DNA from: Actinophytocola oryzae
GTDB lineage: Bacteria > Actinomycetota > Actinomycetes > Mycobacteriales > Pseudonocardiaceae
NCBI RefSeq assembly: GCF_004364325.1
Contig: NZ_SOCP01000033.1
Span: forward strand, 1 to 54,936
Direction: 5' to 3'
Length of the DNA: 54,936 nucleotides
Shown here: one piece after another, positions 1 to 8,560 of the stretch
How positions within the stretch are numbered: position 1 is the first letter of the stretch
How the letters are laid out: each line of letters starts with the position of its first letter
The notes under the pieces: model-generated
Seen by the model: the letters and a program-made list of their open reading frames with translations, nothing else
Databases searched by the model: none
What the model was told of the DNA's origin: nothing
Program-made: the position numbers and the translations under genes

Positions 1-48
1 CAACTTGATGATCATGAGGCGGCTGCTTCCATGATCACTCGGGCCTAG
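1..48 (+). CDS. Possible C-terminal tail of a gene entering from the left edge
   Basis: Frame 1 is open from the first base to a TAG at 46-48 and gives 15 residues ending in SMITRA. It is too short to identify and an open frame of this length can occur by chance. Positions 9-16 and 30-37 are exact inverted repeats (TGATCATG / CATGATCA), so the stretch may instead be part of a hairpin. From here to the katG stop at 154 I see nothing else. Confidence 0.2.
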   Translation, partial: QLDDHEAAASMITRA

Positions 49-153
49 TCAAGCCTCTGACCAGCAAAGATCACCAAACTGCGGCTGCCGTACTACGCCG
101 GGGAAATCACACCGACAAGAAAGTGCGGGACCGTGCCGTTCACACGCCGTCGG

Positions 154-2370
154 CTACCGTTCGTACCCGGTTCGGGCGAGGTCGTACCGGTCGAGGTTCA
201 TGACCTTTTCCCACGCGGCGACGAAGTCGCGCACGAACCTCGGCCGCGCGTCGTCGCTCGCGTAGACCTCGGCGAGCGCCCGCAGCTCGGAGTTGGCGCC
301 GAAGGCGAGGTCCACGCGGCTGGCCGTCCACCTCACCTCGCCGCTCACGCGGTCGCGGCCCTCGAACGTGTCCGCGTCGGACGTCCCCGTCCACGTCGTG
401 CCCATGTCGACCAGGTTCACGAAGAAGTCGTTGGTCAGCACGCCCGGCGTGGCCGTGAGCACGCCCCGCCGGGACCGCCCGGTGTTCGCGCCCAGCACAC
501 GCAGACCCCCCACCAGCACGGTCATCTCCGGTGCGCTCAGGCCCAGCAGGTTCGCGCGGTCGACCAGCAGGTACTCCGACGGCAGCCCGCCGCCCCACCG
601 CCGGTAGTTGCGGAACCCGTCCGCGACCGGCTCGAGCGACGCGAAGGAGGTCACGTCGGTCCACTCCTGCGACGCGTCCGTGCGTCCCGGCGTGAACGGG
701 ACCTCGACGTCGTGGCCCGCTGCCCGCTCGACCGCCGCGCACCCGCCGAGCACGACGAGGTCGGCCAGCGAGACCTTTCCGCCGCCGTCGAAGGACGCCC
801 GGACACCTTCCAGGACGCGCAGCACCCGCGCCAGTGTCTCCGGGTCGTTGACCCGCCAGCCGCGCTGCGGCTCGAGGCGGATCCGCGCGCCGTTCGCCCC
901 GCCGCGGCGGTCGCTGCGCCGGAACGTCGAGGCCGACGCCCACGCCGTGGACACCAGCTCGGCGACCGTCAACCCCGAGCCGAGGATCATGGCCTTCAGC
1001 GTGGGGAGGTCGTCCGGTCCCACCGGCTCGTGCTCCGCGGCGGGCACGGGGTCCTGCCACAGCAACGGTTCCCGGGGGACCAGCGGTCCGAGGTAGCGTC
1101 GGACCGGGCCCATGTCGAGGTGCGTCAGCTTGAACCAGACCCGCGCGAACGCGTCCGCCAGCCGGTCCGGGTTCGCCAGGAAGCGCCGCGAGATCGGCTC
1201 GTAGACCGGGTCGAACCGCAGCGCGAGGTCGGTCGTCAGGATCGTCGGCGCGTGGGTCCGCGACGGGTCGTGTGCGTCCGGCACCGTGCCCGCACCGGCG
1301 CCGTCGCGCGGGATCCACTGCCACAGATCGGCAGGGCTCAGTGCCAGGTCCCACTCGTAGCCGAACAGCGTCTCGAGGAAGCTGTTGTCCCACCTCGTCG
1401 GCGTGGGTGTCCACGTGCCCTCGAGCCCGCTGGAGATGGTGTCGGGACCCTTTCCGCTGCCGTAGTCGCTCATCCAGCCCAGACCCTGCGCCTCCAGCGG
1501 GGCGCCCTCCGGTTCCGGGCCGAGGTGTCGTTCCGGACTGGCCGCGCCGTGGGTCTTGCCGAACGTGTGGCCGCCCGCGATCAGCGCGACGGTCTCCTCG
1601 TCGTTCATCCCCATGCGCCGGAACGTCTCGCGGATGTCGCGTGCCGAGGTGAGCGGGTCGGGCACCGTGTTGGGGCCCTCCGGGTTGACGTAGATGAGGC
1701 CCAGCTGGTCGGCGGCCAGCGGGCTCATCAGGTCACGGACGCCGCTGTGGCGTTCGTCGCCGAGCCAGGCACGCTCGGGACCCCAGTACATGTCCTGCTC
1801 GGACTCCCACACGTCGGCCCGGCCGCCGCCGAAACCGAAGGTGCGCAGGCCCATCGACTCCAGTGCGCGGTTGCCCGCGAAGACCATCAGGTCCGCCCAG
1901 GAGATCGCGCGGCCGTACTTGCGTTTCACCGGCCACAGCAGCCTGCGTGCCTTGTCGAGGTTCCGGTTGTCCGGCCAGCTGTTCAGCGGCGCGAACCGCT
2001 GCATGCCCGCGGCGGCGCCGCCGCGACCGTCGCCGACGCGGTAGGTCCCGGCGCAGTGCCACACCATGCGGACCACGAGCGGTCCGTAGTGGCCGAAGTC
2101 CGCGGGCCACCACTCGCGTGACGTCGTGAGCGCCGCGTCGACGTCGGCCGCGACGGCGTCCAGGTCGAGGGCCAGGAACGCCTTCGCGTAGTCGAAGCCC
2201 TCGCCCATCGGGTCGGCCAGCCTGTCGTGCCTGCGCAGCACCGAGAGGTCGAGCCTGCCCGGCCACCAGTCGCGGTTGCCGGTGCCCGCAGGTGGCCGAC
2301 CGTGTGCCTCGGCCGACACGGGGACACCGAGACCACCCGCTCCCGCCGGCTCGCCTGCGTTGTCGGACAC
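154..2370 (-). CDS. katG: Catalase-peroxidase KatG
   Basis: Bifunctional haem enzyme that disproportionates hydrogen peroxide and has peroxidase activity; cytoplasmic oxidative-stress defence. About 738 residues, the usual length. The distal haem pocket is visible as RMVWHCAGTYR (Arg101, Trp104, His105). Tyr227 in LIYVNPEGPN and Met253 in FRRMGMNDEET complete the Trp-Tyr-Met adduct needed for catalase activity, and His268 in GGHTFGKTHGA is the proximal haem ligand. The GTG at 2370 is chosen because GGGAGG lies 7 nt upstream; a longer open frame reaches 2514 but runs into the upstream gene and has no family similarity. The gene starts 19 nt after the stop of the GAF-LytTR regulator on the same strand, so the two are probably one transcript. 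No fur-like gene, the usual katG partner in actinomycetes, is adjacent. Confidence 0.96.
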   Translation of the reverse strand: MSDNAGEPAGAGGLGVPVSAEAHGRPPAGTGNRDWWPGRLDLSVLRRHDRLADPMGEGFDYAKAFLALDLDAVAADVDAALTTSREWWPADFGHYGPLVVRMVWHCAGTYRVGDGRGGAAAGMQRFAPLNSWPDNRNLDKARRLLWPVKRKYGRAISWADLMVFAGNRALESMGLRTFGFGGGRADVWESEQDMYWGPERAWLGDERHSGVRDLMSPLAADQLGLIYVNPEGPNTVPDPLTSARDIRETFRRMGMNDEETVALIAGGHTFGKTHGAASPERHLGPEPEGAPLEAQGLGWMSDYGSGKGPDTISSGLEGTWTPTPTRWDNSFLETLFGYEWDLALSPADLWQWIPRDGAGAGTVPDAHDPSRTHAPTILTTDLALRFDPVYEPISRRFLANPDRLADAFARVWFKLTHLDMGPVRRYLGPLVPREPLLWQDPVPAAEHEPVGPDDLPTLKAMILGSGLTVAELVSTAWASASTFRRSDRRGGANGARIRLEPQRGWRVNDPETLARVLRVLEGVRASFDGGGKVSLADLVVLGGCAAVERAAGHDVEVPFTPGRTDASQEWTDVTSFASLEPVADGFRNYRRWGGGLPSEYLLVDRANLLGLSAPEMTVLVGGLRVLGANTGRSRRGVLTATPGVLTNDFFVNLVDMGTTWTGTSDADTFEGRDRVSGEVRWTASRVDLAFGANSELRALAEVYASDDARPRFVRDFVAAWEKVMNLDRYDLARTGYER

Positions 2371-2389
2371 GGGAACACCTCCCGGAGAC

Positions 2390-3769
2390 TCAGATGTCGA
2401 GCGCGCGGCGCACGGCGGGCACGTTCCGCCGGGAGACCGGCACCATCGTGTTCGTCCGGTCGTCCATGACCAGGGACAGACCGCCCTTGACGCCGCGCTC
2501 GACCTCACGGACACGGCTGAGGTTCACCACGTACCGGCGGTGCACCCGCAGGAAGCCCGCGTCGGCCAGCTCGCCCTCGAACTTGTCCAGCCCCGGCGAC
2601 GCGGCCCGCAGCCGCCCCTGGTCGGTGGCCAGCCACACGTCGTTGCCCTCCGACTCGGCGAAGGAGACCTCCGGCAGCCGCAGCAGCACCATCCGGTTGT
2701 CACGCGTCGCGACCACCCGGCTCGGCCGCGGCCGAGCGTGCGCGGTCCCGTCGGCCTTCGGCAGTGGCGCCCCGTCCGCGGCGCCGAACAGGACCAGCGT
2801 CCCGATCAGGTGACCGGCCGAGAAGACGGGTCGGAGGCTGATCGAGGTCGGCTCCTCGGCGAGGTGGGTGAACACACGCGTCGTGCCGACCCACTCGGGG
2901 CGCCGGGCCGCCTGCCCGCAGGTGTACCGGACCGCCTCGATCAGCTCCGGCAGGCCGGGCTTCCAGCGCACCGTGGGGTCGAGGGCCGGGGTGGCGGCGG
3001 GGACACCCATGAGCACGCCCGCCGTCTCGTCGGCGATCACCACCTTGCCCGCGGTGTCCATCGCGGCGAGCGCGGCACCCGAGCGCGCCCTGGCCTCGGT
3101 GAACGCCGCGACCAGTTCGGCGCCGCTGTTGCGGGCACGCCTGCGCAGCGTGCACTGGGTCCTGGTGACCGCGTTCGCCAGCCAGCCGCCGACCGACGAG
3201 GGGAGCTGGCTGCGCCAGCAGGAGATGTTCAGCGCCGCGAGCGGTTCCTTCGTGACCACGTCGCGCACCGCGACCCCCGCGCAGACCCAGCTGTGGAACG
3301 CCTGGCACCAGTGCTCGGCGGCCCTGACCACCACCGGACCGTGCGCCTCCAGCGCGGTGCCCATGCCGTTGGTGCCCGCGGCGGACTCGGACCAGCAGTA
3401 CCAGGGCGCGAGGTTGGCGTCGGTGGCCCTGGCGAGCGTCGCCTGGTCGCCCCACTCGGCCAGGATCCGGCCGGTGGCGTCGGTGACGGTGACGACCCCG
3501 CCGAGGTTGCCCACCTCGTGCGCGACGGACGCGGCCCGGAAACCCAGCTCCGCGAACACGACGTCGTGCTCCGGCGTGTGGTCGACCTCCGCGACGGCCA
3601 CGGGGGCGTGCGTGAGGTGCGGGTCGACCCGGTACTGCTCCCGGCAGCGGTGCCAGGAGATCGCGACCTCCGGCCGGACGCCGGGGACCTGGTCCTCGCC
3701 CCGCACGAACCGTTCCCACGCCGCGAGTACGGTGCCGCCGCCCGACTCGAGCCGATGTCCATCTCTCAT
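2390..3769 (-). CDS. GAF-domain transcriptional regulator with C-terminal LytTR DNA-binding domain
   Basis: Predicted cytoplasmic DNA-binding regulator of about 459 residues. The N-terminal third has the look of AcoR-type activators (RPEVAISWHRCREQYRVDP, then a GAF-like fold with WSESAAGTNGMGTALE and HWCQAFHSWVCAG). The last ~100 residues form a LytTR domain: LPEVSFAESEGNDVWLAT, then GFLRVHRRYVVNLSRVREVE and a terminal VPVSRRNVPAVRRAL. AcoR-type proteins normally carry an AAA+ and Fis-type domain where this one has LytTR. It lies directly upstream of katG in the same direction. ATG 3769 is preferred over the possible longer start at 3826; the ribosome site (AAGGGCGG) is only moderate. The ligand is unknown. 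Regulation of katG is inferred from position only. Confidence 0.85.
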   Translation of the reverse strand: MRDGHRLESGGGTVLAAWERFVRGEDQVPGVRPEVAISWHRCREQYRVDPHLTHAPVAVAEVDHTPEHDVVFAELGFRAASVAHEVGNLGGVVTVTDATGRILAEWGDQATLARATDANLAPWYCWSESAAGTNGMGTALEAHGPVVVRAAEHWCQAFHSWVCAGVAVRDVVTKEPLAALNISCWRSQLPSSVGGWLANAVTRTQCTLRRRARNSGAELVAAFTEARARSGAALAAMDTAGKVVIADETAGVLMGVPAATPALDPTVRWKPGLPELIEAVRYTCGQAARRPEWVGTTRVFTHLAEEPTSISLRPVFSAGHLIGTLVLFGAADGAPLPKADGTAHARPRPSRVVATRDNRMVLLRLPEVSFAESEGNDVWLATDQGRLRAASPGLDKFEGELADAGFLRVHRRYVVNLSRVREVERGVKGGLSLVMDDRTNTMVPVSRRNVPAVRRALDI

Positions 3770-4036
3770 GGTGAGGAACCGCCCTTGGTCCGTCCCCAGA
3801 ACGCCCGCGGCACGCACGCGTTCCACGCCGGTCGCCGCGGCCGGGCCTACCCCCCCACCCTAGGTACCGCCGTCGGGCCGGGGACACCTCTGTCCGGGGC
3901 CGGACCTGACTGCGGAGCGTGTTCTAACCGTTCGGGAGTCCCCCGACAGCGTGGATTTGCTGGTCAGGCACTGGACAGCGTTGCGACATTGATGCTGGTA
4001 CCTGTCGGCGGCGGAGCTTCCCGCCCGGAGGTGAGC

Positions 4037-5344
4037 GTGGAACACGAACGACTGACGACGACAACGCCGGTGAACCCCGGCGAGGTCGTGGTGGCGCAGG
4101 GCCTGTCGCATCCCGTGCTGGGCTCCGTGCGGTGTGCCTCGGCGGCCGTGGTGGGCGGCGCGCTGGCACGGCGCGGGATTCGCGTGCGCTACCACCGAGC
4201 CCTGAACTCCTCGGCGAGAGTCGACCAGCGGCTGCCGGTCGTGCGGGTCACGAGCTGGCTGGACGCGACGGGCCGGGCACGGGGCTTCGGCGTCGCGTCG
4301 GCCGCGGGGGACACGGCGACGGCGACGGCCGTGGCCGAGGTGATGCGGGAATGGTCCTCGGCACTGCGCACGCGGCGGCTGCTGGTCGCCGGTGCGCCGC
4401 CGACCTGCCACGGCGCACGGCGCGCGGTGCGGCTCGTGGGACGGGCACTGGCAGGCGGCGGGGCCGTGTACGTGTGGGGCCGGATGGTGGCCGAGTCGGC
4501 CGCGGTCGAGGACCTGCGCCGCCGGGGCGCGATGGTGGTCACGGATCTCGATCTCGTGCCGTGCGGTGCCACCGTGGTGTTCCCGGCCCACGGCGTGGAA
4601 CCGGCGGTGCGGGCCGAGGCCGTGCTGCGGGGGCTGACGGTCGTCGACGCCACCTGCCCGCTGGCGGCCGACATCCTCGCGGAGGCGCGGCGGTTCGCCG
4701 CCAGGGGCGACACGATCGTGGTGATCGGCCGCGCGGACCACGCGGTCGTGAGCACGCTGACCGGCCTCGCGCCGCACGACACCCGCGTGGTGCAGACCGT
4801 GGACGACGTTCTCCGCCTGGACATCGACGTCGCGGACCCGGTGTCCTACCTCGTCGCGCCGGGCTTTCCACTCGACGAGGCCGCCGACGTGATCGCCATG
4901 CTGCGGGCGACCTGGCCGACCGTGCGTGCCCAGCACGGCCTCTGCCACGCCGCCACCGAGCGGGCCGAGGTCGTGGACGGCCTCGCCGCGGCGTGCGACC
5001 TGCTGCTGGTCGCCGGCTCCGACGACTGCCGCGACGCGGTGACCATCGCCGAACGCGCACGCGCGGTGGGACAGGCGGACGTGCACGTCGTGGCGCGCGT
5101 CGAGGACCTGCGCCTCGCCTGGCTGCCGAGGGCGTCGACCGTCGGGGTGACACCCGCGTTGTCGGCCGCGCCGGGGACCGTCGACGGGATCGCCGAGGCA
5201 CTGTCGGCACTGGGACCGCTGTCGGTGGCACACCGCGACCCCGACATCCCGTCACAGGCGACCGCCGACGACTACCACGGGAGGGACGCCCGGTCCGTCC
5301 CGAGTGAGGTCCACCCGACGACCGAACCCGTCATGACCTCCTGA
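4037..5344 (+). CDS. Divergent IspH/LytB-fold protein (4-hydroxy-3-methylbut-2-enyl diphosphate reductase paralogue)
   Basis: About 435 residues, longer than typical IspH (310-350). IspH reduces HMBPP to IPP/DMAPP with a [4Fe-4S] cluster in the MEP pathway. The three cluster cysteines are recognisable: Cys33 in VRCASAA, Cys207 in DATCPLA and Cys303 in GLCHAATER. The FPAHGV histidine (His185) and a histidine equivalent to His124 (His235) are also kept. The catalytic glutamate after that histidine (HPE in IspH) is replaced (HAV, Val237). The threonine motif before the third cysteine, the S-x-N diphosphate-binding motif (here GSDDCRD) and the early VHN histidine (here ALN) are also changed. Normal HMBPP reductase activity is therefore doubtful. 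GTG 4037 has GGAGG 5 nt upstream. The gene is monocistronic and divergent from the GAF-LytTR regulator across 267 nt. Confidence 0.75.
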   Translation: MEHERLTTTTPVNPGEVVVAQGLSHPVLGSVRCASAAVVGGALARRGIRVRYHRALNSSARVDQRLPVVRVTSWLDATGRARGFGVASAAGDTATATAVAEVMREWSSALRTRRLLVAGAPPTCHGARRAVRLVGRALAGGGAVYVWGRMVAESAAVEDLRRRGAMVVTDLDLVPCGATVVFPAHGVEPAVRAEAVLRGLTVVDATCPLAADILAEARRFAARGDTIVVIGRADHAVVSTLTGLAPHDTRVVQTVDDVLRLDIDVADPVSYLVAPGFPLDEAADVIAMLRATWPTVRAQHGLCHAATERAEVVDGLAAACDLLLVAGSDDCRDAVTIAERARAVGQADVHVVARVEDLRLAWLPRASTVGVTPALSAAPGTVDGIAEALSALGPLSVAHRDPDIPSQATADDYHGRDARSVPSEVHPTTEPVMTS

Positions 5345-5579
5345 ACGCCCGCGGCACGGCGGCCGGCTGGCAGCCACCTCTCGACAACCGCCCACTCGAC
5401 TCTCGATTCCCGCGCTCCACGGGCGGTCGACGACGTAACCCGGCGACGGGGGAGTCGACGACGGTGCCGTGGACGATGGCCGAAGGACGACGTTCGCCCG
5501 AGAAGGCTCCCGCGTCCCGGGCCGGGACATGCGACCGGCCGCCGGGAACGCGCTGGAGGACGTGCCTCGTAACGCCGGT

Positions 5580-5750
5580 TCAACCAGTCCAGGTGAGCCC
5601 GAACGCCGCGGTGTCGTCCAGTGCCGCGCCCGCCGCGTACTTGCACCTCGATCCGGTAGCCGCCGTTCGCGCCCTGACCCCGCCTGTCGACGACGAGGAC
5701 GACGCGCCCCGACGCCGGCCAGACCAGGTGGTCGTGGGGGACACGTCACC
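5580..5750 (-). pseudogene. Frameshifted fragment of an unidentified gene
   Basis: Read on the minus strand, one frame gives a protein-like segment (HLVWPASGRVVLVVDRRGQG, then a short stretch ending GYRIEV). A second frame takes over near 5640 with KYAAGAALDDTAAFGLTWTG and ends at the TGA at 5580-5582. Joined by a single frameshift, the two halves read like the C-terminus of one protein; neither frame continues well alone. No start or N-terminal part is visible, and I do not recognise the family. The rest of the 5345-5837 gap holds nothing I can support apart from the presumed promoter of the next gene. Confidence 0.35.
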
Positions 5751-5837
5751 GGGTGACCCTCCTCGGGTCCGACGCGTCCGGTCACGAGCGGGTAACCTGC
5801 CGGCTCAGACCTCCGCGCGTCGATCTCAGGGAGTCCT

Positions 5838-7202
5838 GTGCGCCTCCGACGTCCCGTCCTGCTGGTGACGGCCATCGCCCTGCTCGTGTCCGCCTGCGAC
5901 TCGGCGTCGACGACTCCCGGCGCCACGTCCGGTGACGGGGGCCCGGCGCCGACCGCCGCCGCACCGGACGGTCTGGTCGCGGTGACCGTCCGGGTTCCGG
6001 ACGGGATGGACGCCGCTCCGCTGGACGTGGACCGGCAGGCACTCGTGCCCCGCGGCTGGACTCTGTCGGTGTTCGCGCGGGTCCCCTCGGCCCGCCTCGC
6101 CGCGTGGGCGCCGGACGGCACGCTGCTCGTCTCGGTGCCCGGCAACGGCACGGTGGTCCGGCTCACGCCGGACGGGCACGACGGCGCGACGATGTCGGTC
6201 CTGCTGGACAAGCTCAACCAGCCGCACGGCCTCACCTTCTCCGGTTCGACGCTGTACGTCGCGCAGACCGACCGCGTGGACTCCTACACCTACGCGGCAG
6301 GCAGGGCGACCGACCGCCGTCCGATCGTGACCGACCTGCCCAGCGGCAGCACTCCCGAACTGGGCGGCAAGTACGCCCACGCCCTGAAGAGCGTGGCCGT
6401 TGGCGGCGACGGGGCGGTCTACGTCTCCGTCGGGTCCACAGGCAACATCTCCTCGGAGGACCTGACGGCGAAGCCGCCGAGGGCGTCGATCCTGCGGGTA
6501 CCGCCGGGCGGCGGGTCGCCGGAGCCGTTCGCCGTCGGCGTGCGCAACGGCACCGGGCTGGCGATCGCACCGGACGGTTCGGTGTGGACGGCGGTGAACA
6601 ACCGGGACAACGTCCAGTACCCGTTCGACAAGCCCTACGGCGACGATCCGGGTTCCTCGCGCGGCAAGGTGATCAGCGAGTACGTGCGTGACCACCCCGC
6701 CGAGCCCCTCGCCAAGCTCACGTCCGGCCGGAACCTGGGCTGGCCGTACTGCAACCCGGACCCCGACACCGAGCCGGGTGTCCAGGGCAGCCCCCAGGAC
6801 TTCTCGGACGTCCCGTTCACCACCGACGTCGAGACCAACCCGGGCGGCGGCAAGCTCGACTGCGCCACGCTGCCCAAGGTCGAACAGGCTCTCGGCGGGC
6901 ACTCCGCCCCGCTCGGACTGTCCTTCGTGGACGGTGGGCTCCCCGGCGACTACGCGCACGGCGCACTGGTCGGTGTGCACGGCTCGTGGAACGCCTCGCC
7001 GCCCAGGGCGCCGGAGGTGTCGTTCTTCCCGTGGCACGACGGAGAGCTGGGGCCCCAGCAGACGCTCGTCGGGGGATTCCAGTCCGAGGACGGGAACAGG
7101 TGGGGCCGCCCGGTCGCCGCGGTCATCGGGCCCGACAACGCCGTCTACGTGACCGACGACAGCGCGGGTGCCGTCTACCGCCTCGCGCCGCCGGAGAAAT
7201 GA
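5838..7202 (+). CDS. Lipoprotein with PQQ-dependent sugar dehydrogenase/sorbosone dehydrogenase-like beta-propeller
   Basis: About 454 residues. A short signal peptide ends in the lipobox VSAC with Cys20 as the lipidation site, so the protein is likely anchored to the outer face of the membrane. The rest resembles soluble glucose/sorbosone dehydrogenase propellers: blade-like repeats with APDGTLLVSVPG, LNQPHGLTFSGSTLYVAQTD, GVRNGTGLAIAPDGSVWTAV, a late GVHGSWN and a final DNAVYVTDDSAGAVYRL. Family members oxidise sugars or aldose-like compounds using PQQ; the substrate here cannot be told, and some propellers of this type have no PQQ. GTG 5838 follows CAGGGAG. The gene ends 15 nt before a strong terminator, so it is probably transcribed alone. 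Confidence 0.8.
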   Translation: MRLRRPVLLVTAIALLVSACDSASTTPGATSGDGGPAPTAAAPDGLVAVTVRVPDGMDAAPLDVDRQALVPRGWTLSVFARVPSARLAAWAPDGTLLVSVPGNGTVVRLTPDGHDGATMSVLLDKLNQPHGLTFSGSTLYVAQTDRVDSYTYAAGRATDRRPIVTDLPSGSTPELGGKYAHALKSVAVGGDGAVYVSVGSTGNISSEDLTAKPPRASILRVPPGGGSPEPFAVGVRNGTGLAIAPDGSVWTAVNNRDNVQYPFDKPYGDDPGSSRGKVISEYVRDHPAEPLAKLTSGRNLGWPYCNPDPDTEPGVQGSPQDFSDVPFTTDVETNPGGGKLDCATLPKVEQALGGHSAPLGLSFVDGGLPGDYAHGALVGVHGSWNASPPRAPEVSFFPWHDGELGPQQTLVGGFQSEDGNRWGRPVAAVIGPDNAVYVTDDSAGAVYRLAPPEK

Positions 7203-7217
7203 CCGGCTGACCGACAG

Positions 7218-7251
7218 GCCCTTCGGGGCAACCCATCCTGCCCCGAAGGGC
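7218..7251 (+). terminator. Rho-independent-type terminator after the sugar-dehydrogenase gene
   Basis: A perfect 13-bp inverted repeat (GCCCTTCGGGGCA and its complement TGCCCCGAAGGGC) with an 8-nt loop, starting 15 nt after the stop codon. The trailing T-run is weak, as is usual in actinobacteria. Confidence 0.85.
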
Positions 7252-7287
7252 GGTTGTTACACCAAAATCATCTCCGTACAGTGAGTG

Positions 7288-7320
7288 GCCGGCGGGAAAT
7301 TACTTCCCGCCGGCAATTTT
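7288..7320 (+). promoter_or_regulatory. Terminator-like hairpin in the leader of the serine protease gene
   Basis: A perfect 11-bp stem (GCCGGCGGGAA / TTCCCGCCGGC, 7288-7298 and 7304-7314) with a 5-nt loop, followed by AATTTT. It ends only 18-23 nt before the protease ATG and immediately upstream of its ribosome site. It could be a second terminator for the upstream gene or, if the protease promoter lies in 7252-7287, an attenuator or mRNA-stabilising hairpin. Confidence 0.6.
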
Positions 7321-7337
7321 CGTTCTTGGGGGATGAA

Positions 7338-8339
7338 ATGATATTCACCCGAAGATCAGTGCTGGGCGTGATTTCCGGTCTGGCGTTGGTTTCGACGGTC
7401 CTGGTCGCCGCTCCCGCGACTGCCGCTCCCGCGGCGACGTCCGGCGCGGAGTCGGCCGCAGGGGCCGCCGCACTCGTCTGGGACGAGGCGGCACAGGCAA
7501 AACGGCGGGTCTCCGCCGGCCAGGCCGAGAAGATCGTCAACGACTACTGGACGAAGGAGCGGCTCGCGTCGGCCACGCCTGCCGACGCACCCACCCACAC
7601 GACGAGCGGGCGGCCGCCCGTCGAGGTGAAGGAAACCGTGACCGCCAGCGCTCCCGCGGCGCCGAAGGACGCCTCGACCCGGGACGCCTGGTTCTCCTAC
7701 ACCACCGGAAAGATCTTCTTCCTCAACCCGAAGGACAACCTGACCTACTCGTGCTCGGGCGGCGCGGTGAACACGGGCTCGAAACGGCTCGTGTCGACCG
7801 CCGGGCACTGCGTGCACACGGGCGGCAGTGGTGGCGCGTGGATGCTGAACTGGATCTTCATCCCGGGTTACGACCACGGTTCCGAGCCGCGCGGCCGGTT
7901 CCCGGCCTACTGGTACCACAGCTCGACCGGCTGGACCGTCGACGGCAACTGGCAGCGCGACTTCGGGTTGGTCGTGACGTACGACAACGGGTCCGGCCAG
8001 CGGCTGGTCGACACCGTCGGCGGCCACGGCTTCCGGGTCAACGGCGGCTTCAGCCGCTTCGTCCACATCGCGGGGTATCCCGGGAACCGTGACGGCGGCG
8101 AGGTCCAGTGGTACTGCTGGGGTACGACCGACCAGTGGCCGAGTGCCAGCGCGTACCGGCTGGGCTGTGACTTCGGCGGCGGTTCCAGCGGCGGGCCGTG
8201 GCTGGAGGACTACCAGCCCAACGGGCTCGGTTACGTGATCAGCGCGATGCAGGGCCTGCTCAACGGCGCGAACTCCGGTCCGTACTACGACAACCACGTG
8301 TTGGACGTGTTCAACGCGGCCAAGGACCAAACGCCGTAA
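7338..8339 (+). CDS. Secreted trypsin-like (S1 family) serine protease
   Basis: About 333 residues. The signal peptide (MIFTRRSVLG, hydrophobic core, then APATAAPA) predicts export. The catalytic triad is visible: His157 in VSTAGHCVH, Asp208 in NWQRDFGLVV and Ser284 in GGGSSGGPWL. Paired cysteines around the histidine and serine segments match the chymotrypsin fold. The region between the signal and about residue 115 is probably a pro-segment. ATG 7338 has GGGGGATGA just upstream; a longer frame to 7254 would start inside the hairpin region. Substrate specificity cannot be told. The gene is flanked upstream by terminator and hairpin structures, so it is probably transcribed alone. Confidence 0.88.
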   Translation: MIFTRRSVLGVISGLALVSTVLVAAPATAAPAATSGAESAAGAAALVWDEAAQAKRRVSAGQAEKIVNDYWTKERLASATPADAPTHTTSGRPPVEVKETVTASAPAAPKDASTRDAWFSYTTGKIFFLNPKDNLTYSCSGGAVNTGSKRLVSTAGHCVHTGGSGGAWMLNWIFIPGYDHGSEPRGRFPAYWYHSSTGWTVDGNWQRDFGLVVTYDNGSGQRLVDTVGGHGFRVNGGFSRFVHIAGYPGNRDGGEVQWYCWGTTDQWPSASAYRLGCDFGGGSSGGPWLEDYQPNGLGYVISAMQGLLNGANSGPYYDNHVLDVFNAAKDQTP

Positions 8340-8394
8340 GGGAAGGAGCGTGCCCACCGGCCGGGAGAGGGTCGGTGGGCACGCGGTCCTGTGT

Positions 8395-8545
8395 GGACTC
8401 GAGCCGCCCGAGCGGGTTGGCGCCCTCCGCGAGGTCCTGCCGCGCCGCCGCCCAGGCGGAGTCCTCGACGTCCAGGGCGTGGCGGAGGTAGGCCACCGTG
8501 ACGTGCTGGAGCAGCGCGACTCGTGCCGGGCTCTCGTCGGTCGTC
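8395..8545 (-). pseudogene. C-terminal remnant of an unidentified gene (possible hydrolase)
   Basis: The minus strand reads as an alpha-helical, protein-like segment (ESPARVALLQHVTVAYLRHA, then DVEDSAWAAARQDLA and NPLGRLES). Upstream the frame closes at a TAG (8593-8595) with no start; downstream it runs on into the protease gene. It resembles the C-terminal helix region of some alpha/beta hydrolases, but I cannot name it. It lies back to back with a TetR remnant on the other strand. Confidence 0.4.
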
Positions 8546-8560
8546 TCCCCGGCCCGGCTG

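Noticed and set aside
133..2121. A 662-residue plus-strand frame opposite katG
   Set aside because: Its composition is that of an antisense shadow; katG on the other strand has all catalytic residues.
2276..4036. A 587-residue upstream extension of the IspH-like frame
   Set aside because: It runs antisense through the GAF-LytTR gene and has no family similarity; the GTG at 4037 has a good ribosome site.
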